A stretch of DNA of 64,000 nt, from the NCBI RefSeq assembly GCF_035621455.1, contig NZ_CP141822.1, positions 930,001-994,000 of the forward strand, given 5' to 3'. The DNA is from Vibrio natriegens NBRC 15636 = ATCC 14048 = DSM 759 (lineage in GTDB: Bacteria; Pseudomonadota; Gammaproteobacteria; Enterobacterales; Vibrionaceae). Below are positions 29,346 through 39,453 of the stretch, one piece after another; within the stretch, counting starts at the first letter, position 1; the number at the start of each line of letters is the position of its first letter. A program made the translations under genes and the position numbers. Below the pieces are notes generated by a model. The model was not told the origin of the DNA. It did no database searches and was given only the letters and a program-made list of their open reading frames with translations.

Positions 29346-31060
29346 GTCATGATCAAGCCGTACTAAATCGTATTTGGTCTGAAACACTGTTGATAGAGCT
29401 GAATCGATTTGGTGTTGAGCATGTGTGCATCGCGCCTGGTTCACGTTCAACACCGTTAACGCTAGAAGCCGCCGATAATCCTAATTTTACGATTCATACC
29501 CATTTTGATGAGCGTGGATTAGGCTTTATGGCGTTGGGCTTAGCGAAAGCCAGTCAAAGTCCGGTAGCGGTCATTGTGACTTCTGGTACTGCTGTCGCGA
29601 ATTTACTGCCAGCGATTGCGGAAGCTAAATTAACCGGTGAGAAGCTGGTGCTGTTAACCGCAGATCGTCCGGTAGAACTGGTTGGCTGTGGAGCGAATCA
29701 AGCCATCAATCAATTGGGCATTTTTTCTCAACATGTGTCTGCGAGCTTGAATCTGCCAAGTCCGACAGAAACTACGCCGCTTAACTGGTTGCTTACATCC
29801 GTTGATGAAGTGATGTATACACAGCTGCTGGAAGGGAGCGCTGTACATATTAACTGTGCTTTCCCTGAGCCTCTCTATTCCACAGGCTCTAAACGCGAAT
29901 ATCAGCACTATCTCAGCTCTGTCACCGCTTGGAGGGAGAGCCGCCGTACTTACACTCAGCGTTTTTCGTCTCTCGCAGTCAGCGACATCCCTTGTTTAGA
30001 ACAGAAAAAGGGTGTTGTGATCATTGGTAGCTTGCCTTTAGAAGAGTCCGAAGCTGCGCTTTCATTTGCTCAAAAGATGGGTTGGCCAGTATTGGCTGAT
30101 CCGCAAAGTGGCGTCAGCTCCGAGTGGGGACACTACGATTTATGGTTGACCTTGCCGAATCTGGCACAACAGCTTGAATTGTGTGATCTGATAATTCAGT
30201 TCGGCAGTCGCATCATCTCCAAGCGTCTGAATCATTGGATTGAAACTCAGGTTACCCGGGGAATTGAAGAGCGAGAAACTGAATATTGGTATATTTCCCA
30301 GCGCCCAGGCCGAAATAACCAAAGCCATCTGCCGCAACTGCATTGGGTTGAGTCGCCAAAAAGTTGGGTGGAACGTGTCTCTGCTGAAAATTCAATTGAG
30401 TCTGGATGGGCAAGCCAGCTAAAAACAGACGTTGAGCAAATCAGCCAGCACATTAGACACTCGTTTTTAAGTGCATCGACCTTCGACTTAAATGAAGTTG
30501 CCGTGGCGGTTGATATCGAAGAAAGAGCGAAAAACGTAGACGTCTTTCTTGGCAATAGCCTGTTCGTCCGTTTAGTCGATATGTTTGGTCGTCTGGGCAA
30601 AAGTGAGGTGTTTTCTAATCGTGGCGCTTCTGGTATTGATGGAATTCTGGCTACGGCATCTGGCGTACAGCGCTCTCGTGACAATCCATTACTGGTTTAT
30701 ATTGGTGATACATCCGCGTTGTACGATCTTAACTCTCTGTCGCTGTTTACTCATTCGAAGCGGCCTGCTGTTATTGTTATTACTAATAATGACGGCGGCG
30801 CCATATTTGATATTCTCCCTGTGCCACAGGAACATCGCCAGACCTATTACCAAATGCCTCATGGTTATCAGTTTGAACATGCGGCAAAACAATTTGGCTT
30901 GAGTTACCAACAGCCCAAAACGTTAGAACAGTATCAGGCACTGGTCTCCGATCACTTTGAGCATGGGCAAGGTACACTGGTAATAGAAGTACAAACACCA
31001 CCTAGCCAAGCGGTGGAACTGATTAAAATATATAATAAAAACCTGCATGCTAAGTTCTAA
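29342..31060 (+). CDS. menD: SEPHCHC synthase MenD
   Basis: A 572-residue thiamine diphosphate enzyme. N-terminal CIAPGSRSTPLTLEAA and DERGLGFMALGLAKAS, and late SNRGASGIDGILATASGV and IGDTSALYDLNSL (cofactor region), are classic MenD marks. It joins 2-oxoglutarate to isochorismate. It overlaps menF (ATGA) and menH (14 bp), so the genes are translationally coupled. Confidence 0.94.
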   Translation: MSHDQAVLNRIWSETLLIELNRFGVEHVCIAPGSRSTPLTLEAADNPNFTIHTHFDERGLGFMALGLAKASQSPVAVIVTSGTAVANLLPAIAEAKLTGEKLVLLTADRPVELVGCGANQAINQLGIFSQHVSASLNLPSPTETTPLNWLLTSVDEVMYTQLLEGSAVHINCAFPEPLYSTGSKREYQHYLSSVTAWRESRRTYTQRFSSLAVSDIPCLEQKKGVVIIGSLPLEESEAALSFAQKMGWPVLADPQSGVSSEWGHYDLWLTLPNLAQQLELCDLIIQFGSRIISKRLNHWIETQVTRGIEERETEYWYISQRPGRNNQSHLPQLHWVESPKSWVERVSAENSIESGWASQLKTDVEQISQHIRHSFLSASTFDLNEVAVAVDIEERAKNVDVFLGNSLFVRLVDMFGRLGKSEVFSNRGASGIDGILATASGVQRSRDNPLLVYIGDTSALYDLNSLSLFTHSKRPAVIVITNNDGGAIFDILPVPQEHRQTYYQMPHGYQFEHAAKQFGLSYQQPKTLEQYQALVSDHFEHGQGTLVIEVQTPPSQAVELIKIYNKNLHAKF

Positions 31061-31841
31061 ATACTTTACGGCAACTGGAAAACACCAAAGCGTCAAACTC
31101 CCTACTTTGGTGTTTTTGCATGGCTTGTTAGGAAGTGGGGAGGATTGGCAAACCTGTATCGATGAGTTGACCGAGTTTGAACGGGTGACCATAGACCTAC
31201 CCGGCCATGGGGCTAGCCAGGCTACCTGTTGCTCCGATTTAGATGATTGCTGCAAATCCCTTAATTCCACACTATCTTTATTATTTTCTTCTCACCAACC
31301 GCTTGTTTTGATTGGTTACTCCATGGGTGGCCGAATTGCCATGCATGGATTAGCCAAGAACTGCTTTCCAGATCTCAATATTTGCGCCGCGTTTATTGAG
31401 GGGGGAAACTTCGGGCTTCAAACAGAGTCAGAGAAACGAGCGAGGTTTGAAAACGACTATCGCTGGGCGTCGCGCTTTGAAATCGAACCTATTGAACATG
31501 TTTTGAGCGATTGGTATCAGCAAACGGTGTTTTCTTCACTAAACCATGAGCAAAGACAAACATTGATTGCGAAGCGTAGTGCTAATCTTGGCGATGCTGT
31601 CGCGAAGATGTTACGTGCGACATCGCTGGCAACACAGTCGTATCTGTTACCAGCATTACAAGCGCAACCAGTACCAGTTTATTACCTTTGTGGTGCGAAA
31701 GATAAAAAATTCTGTCAACTGGCAGCAAATAGCGGGTTGATGTATCGACAAATTGAGGGAGCCGGGCACAACGTCCATCATGAGCAACCCAAACAATTTG
31801 CGATGTATATAAAGCAAATAATTGAATCTCACTTAAAGTGA
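31047..31841 (+). CDS. menH: SHCHC synthase MenH (alpha/beta hydrolase)
   Basis: A 264-residue alpha/beta hydrolase-fold enzyme. The oxyanion region is [12 protein letters not shown], the nucleophile elbow [11 protein letters not shown], and the late catalytic histidine [11 protein letters not shown]. It removes pyruvate from SEPHCHC to give SHCHC. It starts inside the end of menD. Confidence 0.9.
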   Translation: MLSSKYFTATGKHQSVKLPTLVFLHGLLGSGEDWQTCIDELTEFERVTIDLPGHGASQATCCSDLDDCCKSLNSTLSLLFSSHQPLVLIGYSMGGRIAMHGLAKNCFPDLNICAAFIEGGNFGLQTESEKRARFENDYRWASRFEIEPIEHVLSDWYQQTVFSSLNHEQRQTLIAKRSANLGDAVAKMLRATSLATQSYLLPALQAQPVPVYYLCGAKDKKFCQLAANSGLMYRQIEGAGHNVHHEQPKQFAMYIKQIIESHLK

Positions 31842-31867
31842 GAGTAACGATAACAATGGGAATCACC

Positions 31868-32734
31868 ATGGCAAAAACAGTAGGCATTTCTGAAGAAGAA
31901 CTTTACGCTCCGGTTGAATGGAAAGATTGCAGCGAAAAATACGATGATATCCATTATCACAAGTCTGTAGATGGCATTGCGAAAATAACCATCGCGCGTC
32001 CACAAGTGCGTAATGCGTTCCGCCCTCAAACAGTGAAAGAGATGATTGATGCATTAGCAGACGCACGTTATGACTCTGCTGTTGGTGTGATTATTTTAAC
32101 CGGTTTGGGTGAAGATGCGTTCTGTTCTGGTGGTGACCAGAAGATCCGTGGTGATTACGGCGGTTACAAAGATGACCAGGGCACTCACCATTTGAATGTT
32201 CTGGACTTCCAACGTGACATCCGCACTTGTCCAAAACCAGTCATTGCTTCTGTTGCTGGCTGGGCTGTCGGTGGTGGTCATGTTCTGCACATGATGTGTG
32301 ATTTAACCATTGCCGCTGATAATGCGCAGTTTGGTCAGACTGGTCCTAAAGTCGGTTCGTTTGACGGCGGTTGGGGTGCCTCTTACATGGCTCGTATCGT
32401 CGGTCAGAAAAAAGCACGCGAAATTTGGTTCCTGTGTCGTTTCTACAATGCGCAAGAAGCATTAGATATGGGCTTAGTGAATACCGTTGTACAACTGGAA
32501 GATCTTGAGAAAGAAACCGTTCGCTGGTGTCGTGAAGTACTTCAGCACAGCCCAATGGCGCTGCGTTGTCTGAAAGCGGCGTTGAATGCTGACTGTGATG
32601 GTCAGGCAGGCTTACAAGAACTGGCAGGTAACGCGACCATGATGTTCTACATGACCGATGAAGGTCAGGAAGGCCGTAACGCCTTTAACGAGAAGCGTCG
32701 CCCAGACTTCGATAAATTCCCTCGTAACCCTTAA
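31868..32734 (+). CDS. menB: 1,4-dihydroxy-2-naphthoyl-CoA synthase MenB
   Basis: About 288 residues of the crotonase fold. Marks are [46 protein letters not shown] and the C-terminal [12 protein letters not shown]. It closes the naphthoate ring from o-succinylbenzoyl-CoA. ATG 31868 ([11 protein letters not shown]) has a GGGA site before it; ATG 31856, four codons upstream, is the alternative. A structured 100-nt segment separates it from menC. Confidence 0.92.
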   Translation: MAKTVGISEEELYAPVEWKDCSEKYDDIHYHKSVDGIAKITIARPQVRNAFRPQTVKEMIDALADARYDSAVGVIILTGLGEDAFCSGGDQKIRGDYGGYKDDQGTHHLNVLDFQRDIRTCPKPVIASVAGWAVGGGHVLHMMCDLTIAADNAQFGQTGPKVGSFDGGWGASYMARIVGQKKAREIWFLCRFYNAQEALDMGLVNTVVQLEDLEKETVRWCREVLQHSPMALRCLKAALNADCDGQAGLQELAGNATMMFYMTDEGQEGRNAFNEKRRPDFDKFPRNP

Positions 32735-32844
32735 TCCGTATAGAAGAGAAGCCATAGGGCTTCTCTGAATTAAATTTAGAGCCCAAGGATCTTGTCCTTT
32801 GGGAGGACGCTGATTTTTCTTTTAGCGTGCTTGGGCTATACGGA
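32735..32844 (+). other. Structured multi-stem element between menB and menC
   Basis: Nested inverted repeats fill nearly the whole menB-menC gap. The outer arms TCCGTATAG (32735-32743) and CTATACGGA (32836-32844) are perfect complements. Inside are AGAGAAGCC/GGCTTCTCT (32745-32766), GCCCAAG/CTTGGGC (32781-32836) and GTCCT/AGGAC. The outer stem and the GCCCAAG stem share one base. No T-run follows, so it is not a simple terminator. It may be an intercistronic RNA structure or a small palindromic repeat unit. Confidence 0.6.
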
Positions 32845-32860
32845 CGACTAGGAGAGGATT

Positions 32861-33850
32861 ATGCGTAAAGCTAAAATTTACCGTTACTGCCTTCCCATGG
32901 ATAGTGGCGTAATACTGCGTGATAACAAATTGACCGAGCGTGTCGGTTACGTTATTGAGTTAACTGATGGTGAGCAGGTTGGCCTTGGTGAAGTGGCCCC
33001 TCTTGTAGGGTTTAGCCACGAAACCAGCGATGAGGCGGGTATGCAGCTTCAGGACCAGGCTGAACGTTGGGTTGCCGGATTGCCGATTGATTACGCCAAT
33101 ATGGTGCCGTCGGTTGCTTTCGGCTTATCAATGGCTCAGCTTGAATTAGCTGGAGAGTTGCCTCGAGATGGTCAATATCAAGCAGCGCCACTTTGTACTG
33201 GTGATCCTGACGAACTGATTCCAAAATTGAACGAGATGGAAGGGGACAAAGTCGCCAAGATCAAAGTAGGGCTTTATGAGCCTATTCGCGATGGTATGTT
33301 GGTGAACCTGTTTCTGGAATCCATTCCTCAGCTCACTTTGCGACTTGATGCTAATCGAGCGTGGACACCAGAAAAAGCTCAGCAGTTCGCCAAGTATGTA
33401 ACACCATCGTTGCGTCAACGGATCTCATTCTTAGAGGAGCCTTGCCGTTCGCCGGGCGATAGCCTATCGTTCGCTATTAACACTGGCATTGCGATCGCTT
33501 GGGATGAAACCCTACAGGATGCGTCTCGCCGAGAAGATTTCCGTCTCGAAGATCTAACCGGCGTAAAAGCTATCATCATTAAGCCGACTCTGATTGGCTC
33601 CGTTGATTTTTGTATTAAGCTAATCGAAAAAGCAAAGTCTCTGGGCATGAAAGCGGTGATCAGTTCAAGTATCGAATCCAGCTTAGGATTGACTCAACTT
33701 GCACGTTTTGCGAAATGGCAACTTCCTGATGAAGTTCCGGGATTAGACACCATCGGACTGTTTAAATCACAGTTAGAGCAAGGTTGGCCAGAGTGTGAAC
33801 TTCCAATTGCTCCTCTCGCTGAGCAGGAATTAGTGTGGCAATCAGCGTAG
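32861..33850 (+). CDS. menC: o-Succinylbenzoate synthase MenC
   Basis: A 329-residue enolase-superfamily enzyme. Metal and catalytic residues are in KIKVGLYEP, LRLDANRAWTPE, ISFLEEPCR, IAWDETLQD and AIIIKPTLIG. It dehydrates SHCHC to o-succinylbenzoate. The ATG follows an AGGAGAGG site. It overlaps menE by 16 bp. Confidence 0.92.
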   Translation: MRKAKIYRYCLPMDSGVILRDNKLTERVGYVIELTDGEQVGLGEVAPLVGFSHETSDEAGMQLQDQAERWVAGLPIDYANMVPSVAFGLSMAQLELAGELPRDGQYQAAPLCTGDPDELIPKLNEMEGDKVAKIKVGLYEPIRDGMLVNLFLESIPQLTLRLDANRAWTPEKAQQFAKYVTPSLRQRISFLEEPCRSPGDSLSFAINTGIAIAWDETLQDASRREDFRLEDLTGVKAIIIKPTLIGSVDFCIKLIEKAKSLGMKAVISSSIESSLGLTQLARFAKWQLPDEVPGLDTIGLFKSQLEQGWPECELPIAPLAEQELVWQSA

Positions 33851-35268
33851 AGCCATTCGCGACAGAAAATAGCGCGATTGCACCTTGGAATTACTGGGCT
33901 CAGACGAGCCCATTTTCTACTGCATTAGTGACTCCAGAAGAGTCCTTAACCTGGCAGCAGCTTGAATCTCGTATTGAAGATTATGCTCACTATTTGCGGG
34001 AGCAAGGAGTAGGATGCGGAAGTGTTGTTACGCTCGTCGGCAAGAATCAAGCTGAGACGGTGTTGATATATCTGGCGGCACAACAGATAGGCGCTATTGC
34101 GGCATTAACTATGCCACAGCCGTTCGAGGCTCTTAACGGCAAGTTGCACACTTTGTACCAGCCAAAACAGCCGCGTTTCATGTGGTTTACCGAAGAGGTA
34201 TTGGCCTCTTATTGTAAACAAGATCAAACCGCTCTGAACGGCACATTACTGACCTGTCCCAATAATACATCTCAACCATTAAACGCCAAGCAAGAGAGCG
34301 GTTATCGCCATGACAATGCGGCGTCGATTGTCTTCACTTCCGGCTCAACTGGTGTACCGAAAGCCGTGGTGCATACTCATCGACAACATTACGCCTCAGC
34401 ACAAGGTTTGCTGAGTGAGTTTACGTTCATTCAGCAGGATACTTGGTTGTTGTCACTGCCTCTTTATCACGTGTCTGGGCTGGCGATTATGTATCGTTGG
34501 TTGTTTGCTGGTGCAACGCTGAAGGTTGGTGATGGTCAGTTGGCAGAGGATATTTTAGGTGTCTCTCATGCCTCACTAGTGCCTACACAACTTAAACGAT
34601 TATTGGATGACAAGGCAGAGCTGTCTTTGTCTCATGTCTTGCTGGGTGGGAGCCATGTCGATCATGAGTTGGCTTTGCGTGCAGCAAGTCAGGGGATTGA
34701 AACCTGGCTGGGTTACGGCATGACAGAAGCGGCGTCTACAGTGACAGCAAAGCAAATCGACAAAACCAGCAATGCTGGCCACGTGCTCCAAAATCGCGAC
34801 ATCAAGATAGTGGATGGCCGTATTTTTATCGGTGGGCAAACCTTAGCATCTGGCTATTTTTTCCAGGGTGACATTACGCCGTTGGTGGACGAATCAGGTT
34901 GGTTTGACAGCAAGGATTTAGGAGAGTGGCAGGGCAATGAGCTGAAGATTATTGGTCGGGCTGATAATCAGTTTATCTCTGGTGGTGAAAACATTCATTG
35001 CGAAGAGATAGAGGCGGTTCTGAACCAGATCGAGACTGTGGTGCAAAGTATTGTGGTGCCCGTTGAAGATAAGGAGTTCGGTTATCGACCTGTAGCGGTG
35101 ATTCAAACCGACCAGTTGATGAGTTCAGAGTACTACGAACATTTTCTGCAGGCCAAACTTGAGAAGTTCAAGTGGCCAATCGCGTATCACTCGATGCCAA
35201 AGACATTATTAGCGGGTGGAATAAAGGTCTCTCGCAAAGCGGTAAAAGAGTGGCTGCAGGGGAATTGA
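33835..35268 (+). CDS. menE: o-Succinylbenzoate-CoA ligase MenE
   Basis: A 477-residue AMP-forming acyl-CoA ligase. The P-loop-like motif is VFTSGSTGVPKAVVHTH, with GYGMTEAAST, DLGEWQGNELKIIGR and the late lysine in LAGGIKVSRKAVKEW. It activates o-succinylbenzoate with CoA for MenB. Translation starts at GTG 33835 inside menC. Last gene of the menaquinone operon. Confidence 0.9.
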   Translation: MAISVEPFATENSAIAPWNYWAQTSPFSTALVTPEESLTWQQLESRIEDYAHYLREQGVGCGSVVTLVGKNQAETVLIYLAAQQIGAIAALTMPQPFEALNGKLHTLYQPKQPRFMWFTEEVLASYCKQDQTALNGTLLTCPNNTSQPLNAKQESGYRHDNAASIVFTSGSTGVPKAVVHTHRQHYASAQGLLSEFTFIQQDTWLLSLPLYHVSGLAIMYRWLFAGATLKVGDGQLAEDILGVSHASLVPTQLKRLLDDKAELSLSHVLLGGSHVDHELALRAASQGIETWLGYGMTEAASTVTAKQIDKTSNAGHVLQNRDIKIVDGRIFIGGQTLASGYFFQGDITPLVDESGWFDSKDLGEWQGNELKIIGRADNQFISGGENIHCEEIEAVLNQIETVVQSIVVPVEDKEFGYRPVAVIQTDQLMSSEYYEHFLQAKLEKFKWPIAYHSMPKTLLAGGIKVSRKAVKEWLQGN

Positions 35269-35388
35269 CCAATCTTAAGTAAGGTTAGTCAATTTTGCTA
35301 TGTGTTAGTCAGAAAGGGAATTTTGTATCCTTATAACACTGAATCATAATTACGCTTCATTCTAGAGAATAAAAGCATAAGGTTCAGT

Positions 35389-35568
35389 ATGGTCAAGACT
35401 GCGTTAGTAGCGGCAGTTCTGCTACAAATAGGCATCTCACTCAACAGTGAAGGGTTAGCACGCTCTTTAGCTGAACTGACCGCATTTCTTATCGCGATCG
35501 CTTTAGTTTTTATTCATAAGCAACGAAGTGATCGTGCGTCAGGCAGAACTGAGTCAGAAAGCGTTTGA
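35389..35568 (+). CDS. Small single-pass membrane protein
   Basis: A 59-codon gene starting MVKTALVAAVLL, preceded by an ATAAGG ribosome site. Two hydrophobic stretches are seen: an N-terminal one of about 15 residues and LTAFLIAIALVFIHK near 31-44, followed by a basic hydrophilic tail. No known family. It sits between menE and the convergent yeiH-like gene. The ribosome site and membrane pattern support it as real; function is unknown. Confidence 0.5.
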   Translation: MVKTALVAAVLLQIGISLNSEGLARSLAELTAFLIAIALVFIHKQRSDRASGRTESESV

Positions 35569-35593
35569 TTAATACTTTCTACGGTTGATTGGC

Positions 35594-36526
35594 TCAGTGA
35601 ATCAATAGCCATATCAGTGATGATACGGAAACTAAAACCCACAAACTGACACCAAACAGCAATGGCTTAGCACCAGCAGACTTCAGCTTGGAAACAGAAA
35701 TACTGCATCCTATCAAGAATAAGCACACCACCAATGCCTGCTTGGCAACGGTAAAGATACCGTGATAGAGCATCTCGAATTGAGGTAAAAAGTCACTGAA
35801 CGCGATGGCCGCGCAATACCAAAAAATAAAGTAAGGAATCGCAATCTTACTTGAACCATCTTCTCCATTATCTCGCGAGAAAATCACAGCACTAATTAAT
35901 GCAACCGGAATGATCCAAAGCGCGCGAGCTAATTTGAGGGTCGTTGCTGTGGTAAGCGCTTCCTCACCATAAGCCGATGCGGCACCGACCACAGAAGAGG
36001 TATCATGAATGGCAATGGCTGCCCATGTGCCAAACGTATGTTGGTCTAGTTCCAGCGCATGGCCAATTACGGGGAATACGAATAGGGCGACCGAGTTTAG
36101 GACGAAGACAGTTGCCAGTGCCAAACCAATCTGTTCATCTTTGGCTCTGATCGCGGGCGCAACGGCGGCGATAGCACTGCCACCACAAATAGCAGTGCCA
36201 GAAGAAATTAAATACGCCGTCGTTGTTTCAAGTTTGATGGCTTTGGCAATGAGCGAACCGATCACCAATGTACCAAGTATGGTTGCGATGATTAGACCGA
36301 TACCATCAGACGTAACCGCCAGAGCCTGATCGAAATTAATCCCAAACCCTAAACCGATAATGGAATAAGAAAGTAGCTTTTTGGTGAAAGACGCGATAGG
36401 CAGTTCGCCTGGCACAAAGCCAAAGCTAGCGAGTAGAAAGCCAATAACCAGCGCGATAGGTGAGGATACAAAAGGGGTCAGGCAAAACAGCAGCGCTAAT
36501 CCAAAAAGAAGATACTTTTTATTCAA
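35594..36526 (-). CDS. YeiH-family putative sulfate/anion exporter
   Basis: A 310-residue protein with about ten membrane segments, of the UPF0324/YeiH family. Marks are [35 protein letters not shown] and [16 protein letters not shown]. Family members are proposed sulfonate or sulfate exporters and are often next to a LysR regulator; none is seen here. A long inverted repeat lies upstream at 36598-36636. Confidence 0.85.
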   Translation of the reverse strand: MNKKYLLFGLALLFCLTPFVSSPIALVIGFLLASFGFVPGELPIASFTKKLLSYSIIGLGFGINFDQALAVTSDGIGLIIATILGTLVIGSLIAKAIKLETTTAYLISSGTAICGGSAIAAVAPAIRAKDEQIGLALATVFVLNSVALFVFPVIGHALELDQHTFGTWAAIAIHDTSSVVGAASAYGEEALTTATTLKLARALWIIPVALISAVIFSRDNGEDGSSKIAIPYFIFWYCAAIAFSDFLPQFEMLYHGIFTVAKQALVVCLFLIGCSISVSKLKSAGAKPLLFGVSLWVLVSVSSLIWLLIH

Positions 36527-36597
36527 GGTTTATTATTCGTTATTGTTTGTGAAAGTGTGAGTATATCGCATCACTTATGGTCAGTTTGTCTTAATGA

Positions 36598-36636
36598 TTT
36601 GAACACATGTTCAGTTATCCTAAACATGTGTTCAAA
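36598..36636. repeat. Long inverted repeat between yeiH-like and MFS genes
   Basis: Perfect 14-bp arms TTTGAACACATGTT and AACATGTGTTCAAA are separated by 11 nt. It lies 22 bp after the MFS-acyltransferase gene and 71 bp before the YeiH-family start. No T-run follows on the minus strand, so it could be a weak terminator or a regulator site for the yeiH-like gene. Confidence 0.55.
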
Positions 36637-36658
36637 TGAATAGATTCAATGGGGCTTA

Positions 36659-38533
36659 TCAGCGCCAATCACCGCGTAATTCTCGCACCTTCTCAAACAT
36701 CAATTGAGCCGTTGCGTCGTTTGGCTGGACTGGCGAGCCTGCTTCTATTTCCAGCTTCGACCAGAATCTGGTTGGAAGCCCTTTGCAGGCTCTGCCTTTG
36801 CATCGGCTAAAGTAGCTACCCCAAAGCCCTTTTAATGCTACTGGAATAACAGGGACTGGACTGCGGCGCAGAATAATATCAATACCGCGCATGAACTCTT
36901 GGATCTCTCCGTCAGAGGTCAGCTTACCTTCCGGGAAAATACACACGATATCGCCTTCGGCTAATGCTTGTTCGACGTCATTGAACGCTCTTCGGATTGA
37001 ATTTCGATTACTGGCTGAAATAGGTATCACACCCGTTCGGCGCAAGAAGCCGCGTATCGGCGTCAGGTTGGCGTAATCTTCTTCCATTACAAAGCGAATT
37101 AGGCGAGGGCATACCGCACTTAAAAGTAATGCGTCCATATAACTGACGTGATTACACACAATCAAGGCACCGCCGCTTTCTGGCAAATGATGCAGGTTCT
37201 TGTGTTTGACTCGGTAAATAGTGTGAGTCAGCATCCAAACAACAAAACGGACGACGAAGATAGGTACCTGCATAAATAGGTACACAGTGACAAGGAGGTT
37301 GAGTACTGCAAGTAACGCAAACAACTGCGGAATCGTCATTTCAATCACGCTTAAGCAGACAATACCTAACACCGCGCTACCGACCATAAAGAACGAGTTA
37401 AAGATGTTGAGCCCAGCAATGACCTGAGCACGTTCGGTTTCTTTTGCTCGGTGCTGCATTAACGCGTAAAGAGGAACAATGAATAACCCGCCTGATGCAC
37501 CAATCATCAATAGGTAGAAAAACAGAAGCCAGTAATCCTGGAAGGCGATGAATTCACTAAAAGTTTGAAATTGAGGTAAGTCGCCTGGAATCGAGGTCGC
37601 CATCAAGTAACCGAATATTGTGATACCCAGCGCGCCAATTGGCACGATGCCGACTTCAATTCGGTGATTGGAAATCCAGTTACAAAGCAATGACCCAAGC
37701 GCAATACCGATTGAAAAGAGGGCAAGTAAGAAGGAAACCGCGCTTTCTGTGCCGTTCAGATACACTTTCGTAAAGTTTGGAAATTGGGTCAGGTAAGCAG
37801 CACCCAGGAACCAGAACCAACTGATCGCCATAATACACTGAAAGACCACCCGATCAGACTTACAGATCGAGAGAGTGTGCTTAGTTTGTTGATATGGTTG
37901 CCAGCGGAAGGTCAGGTTCGGTGCACTAGCGGCCGAAAATGGGATAAAACGACTCGATAAATAACCGAGCAGCGCAAATAGCACCACACAAAATGCCGCG
38001 AGGTATTTGGCATTCTCTGATGAGGCAATAATGCCGGCTCCCAGCGTCCCAATCAGAATCGCGATAAAGGTACCGGCTTCGACTAAGGCGTTACCCGGAA
38101 CCAATTCTTTGTCATTCAGGTTTTGTGGCAGCAGAGCGTACTTTACCGGGCCAAAAAATGCGGACTGAGTGCCCATCAAAAACAGCAGCAGTAATAACAC
38201 GCCATAACTTTCGGTAACAAAGCCAATGGCGCCTAAAGCCATTATCGCAATTTCAAATAACTTTACCTTGCGGATAAACCAGGACTTTTCGTACTTGTCT
38301 GCTAACACACCTGCTGAGGCTGAAAACAGAAAGAAAGGAAGAATGAATAAACCCGCGGCTAAATTGATGAACAGGTTGCTGGAAATAGGTAAGGCACCCG
38401 CACCAGCAAAGGCGACAAAAAGCAGTAAAACGTTCTTAAAAATGTTGTCATTGAAAGCGCCGAAAAACTGAGTAATGAAATAAGGCAGGAACTTTCTTTG
38501 TCTAAGTAAGGAGGGATGTCTGTCCGATGACAT
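36659..38533 (-). CDS. MFS transporter fused to 1-acylglycerol-phosphate acyltransferase
   Basis: A 624-residue fusion. The first 410 residues form a 12-segment major facilitator related to the lysophospholipid flippase LplT (FITQFFGAFNDNIFKNVLLLFVA). The last 200 form a PlsC-type acyltransferase with NHVSYMDALLLS (HX4D) and FPEGKLTSDGEI. LplT-Aas proteins usually carry a third acyl-ACP synthetase domain, which is absent here. Likely role: take up lysophospholipid and reacylate it. It is co-transcribed with the upstream TetR gene (13-bp gap). Confidence 0.85.
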   Translation of the reverse strand: MSSDRHPSLLRQRKFLPYFITQFFGAFNDNIFKNVLLLFVAFAGAGALPISSNLFINLAAGLFILPFFLFSASAGVLADKYEKSWFIRKVKLFEIAIMALGAIGFVTESYGVLLLLLFLMGTQSAFFGPVKYALLPQNLNDKELVPGNALVEAGTFIAILIGTLGAGIIASSENAKYLAAFCVVLFALLGYLSSRFIPFSAASAPNLTFRWQPYQQTKHTLSICKSDRVVFQCIMAISWFWFLGAAYLTQFPNFTKVYLNGTESAVSFLLALFSIGIALGSLLCNWISNHRIEVGIVPIGALGITIFGYLMATSIPGDLPQFQTFSEFIAFQDYWLLFFYLLMIGASGGLFIVPLYALMQHRAKETERAQVIAGLNIFNSFFMVGSAVLGIVCLSVIEMTIPQLFALLAVLNLLVTVYLFMQVPIFVVRFVVWMLTHTIYRVKHKNLHHLPESGGALIVCNHVSYMDALLLSAVCPRLIRFVMEEDYANLTPIRGFLRRTGVIPISASNRNSIRRAFNDVEQALAEGDIVCIFPEGKLTSDGEIQEFMRGIDIILRRSPVPVIPVALKGLWGSYFSRCKGRACKGLPTRFWSKLEIEAGSPVQPNDATAQLMFEKVRELRGDWR

Positions 38534-38546
38534 GTCGAATCCTTTA

Positions 38547-39137
38547 TTACCAGTTATTGAGGTAGTTAGATAGCAGGTTACTTATTAAAACTTTACCGTC
38601 CACTGGTTCACTCGAGAAAAATTTATCGTCTACGCTGAGTAGGGTAATGCCATGTACTCCAGACCACAACACACGACTGGCTTGAATTACTTCAGAGTCT
38701 GTGCGGTGAGGCGCAATTTCCGCGAGAAGTGACTCTAATATCCCCGTCATACCATCAATGCGTTTTGCTTGCCATTCAGGGAGTTCTGCGCCGTTCATGT
38801 TATGCTCAAAGACCAACTGCCAGCGATAAGGATGCTTAAGGGCAAAATCGTGGTAACAATAGGCCAGTTCAAACAGTGCTTCGTTTGCGTTTTTACAATC
38901 ACTTGTCGCTTTTCTTGACTCCTGGGATAACTCATCCAGAGTCTGAGCAACAACATGTAAAAGTAGTAAGTTGTAGTTACCGAAAATGTTAACTAATGTA
39001 CTTGGCACGTAACCGATCATGTTAGCGATCTTACGAAGACTAAGCTCGTGATAAGAGTTCTCTTCTAAAAAATCTTTAACGGTTGCTAAGGTTAGGTTTA
39101 TTAACTCTTCTCTGGTGTGATCGTTTCTGCGCGCCAT
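38547..39137 (-). CDS. TetR-family repressor
   Basis: A 196-residue regulator. The N-terminal helix-turn-helix is in ELSLRKIANMIGYVPSTLVNIFGNYNLLLLHV, and a ligand-binding domain follows. It is the first gene of an operon with the MFS-acyltransferase gene. A perfect palindrome lies 15 bp before its start, so autorepression of the operon is likely. It may sense a fatty acid or lipid, inferred from its partner gene. Confidence 0.85.
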   Translation of the reverse strand: MARRNDHTREELINLTLATVKDFLEENSYHELSLRKIANMIGYVPSTLVNIFGNYNLLLLHVVAQTLDELSQESRKATSDCKNANEALFELAYCYHDFALKHPYRWQLVFEHNMNGAELPEWQAKRIDGMTGILESLLAEIAPHRTDSEVIQASRVLWSGVHGITLLSVDDKFFSSEPVDGKVLISNLLSNYLNNW

Positions 39138-39453
39138 ACTTCAAACTGCTTTATTGAACATTGTTCAATATGATAGTCGGCTAGTTATTCACCGTCAATA
39201 AATCCTGTATCCAAATGAGCATAACAAGAGGTGGATTTGTCTGTTGTTACTGATACTTGCATAAGAAATGATCAGCGAGTGTAACTTTGGCAATATTCTG
39301 ATACATGTCAGACGGGTTAGATTGTTTTAATGAGCATGCATACGGAGTATGATGATTCAACACTCATCTTTGACGTGCCACTATCTGAACACTAGAAATG
39401 ATGATTCAGTTGGGCACATTCTTGGATAACTATCGTCAATTGTAAGGATAACG
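39138..39453. other. Intergenic region between tetR and the Tim44-domain gene
   Basis: A 316-bp region between divergent genes. It holds the TetR operator candidate at 39152-39170. The rest, 39171-39453, has no open frame of interest and no strong hairpin. Confidence 0.6.
39152..39170. promoter_or_regulatory. Candidate TetR operator
   Basis: A perfect palindrome, TATTGAAC-ATT-GTTCAATA, 15 bp upstream of the tetR start. Size, symmetry and position fit an autoregulatory TetR site. Confidence 0.7.
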
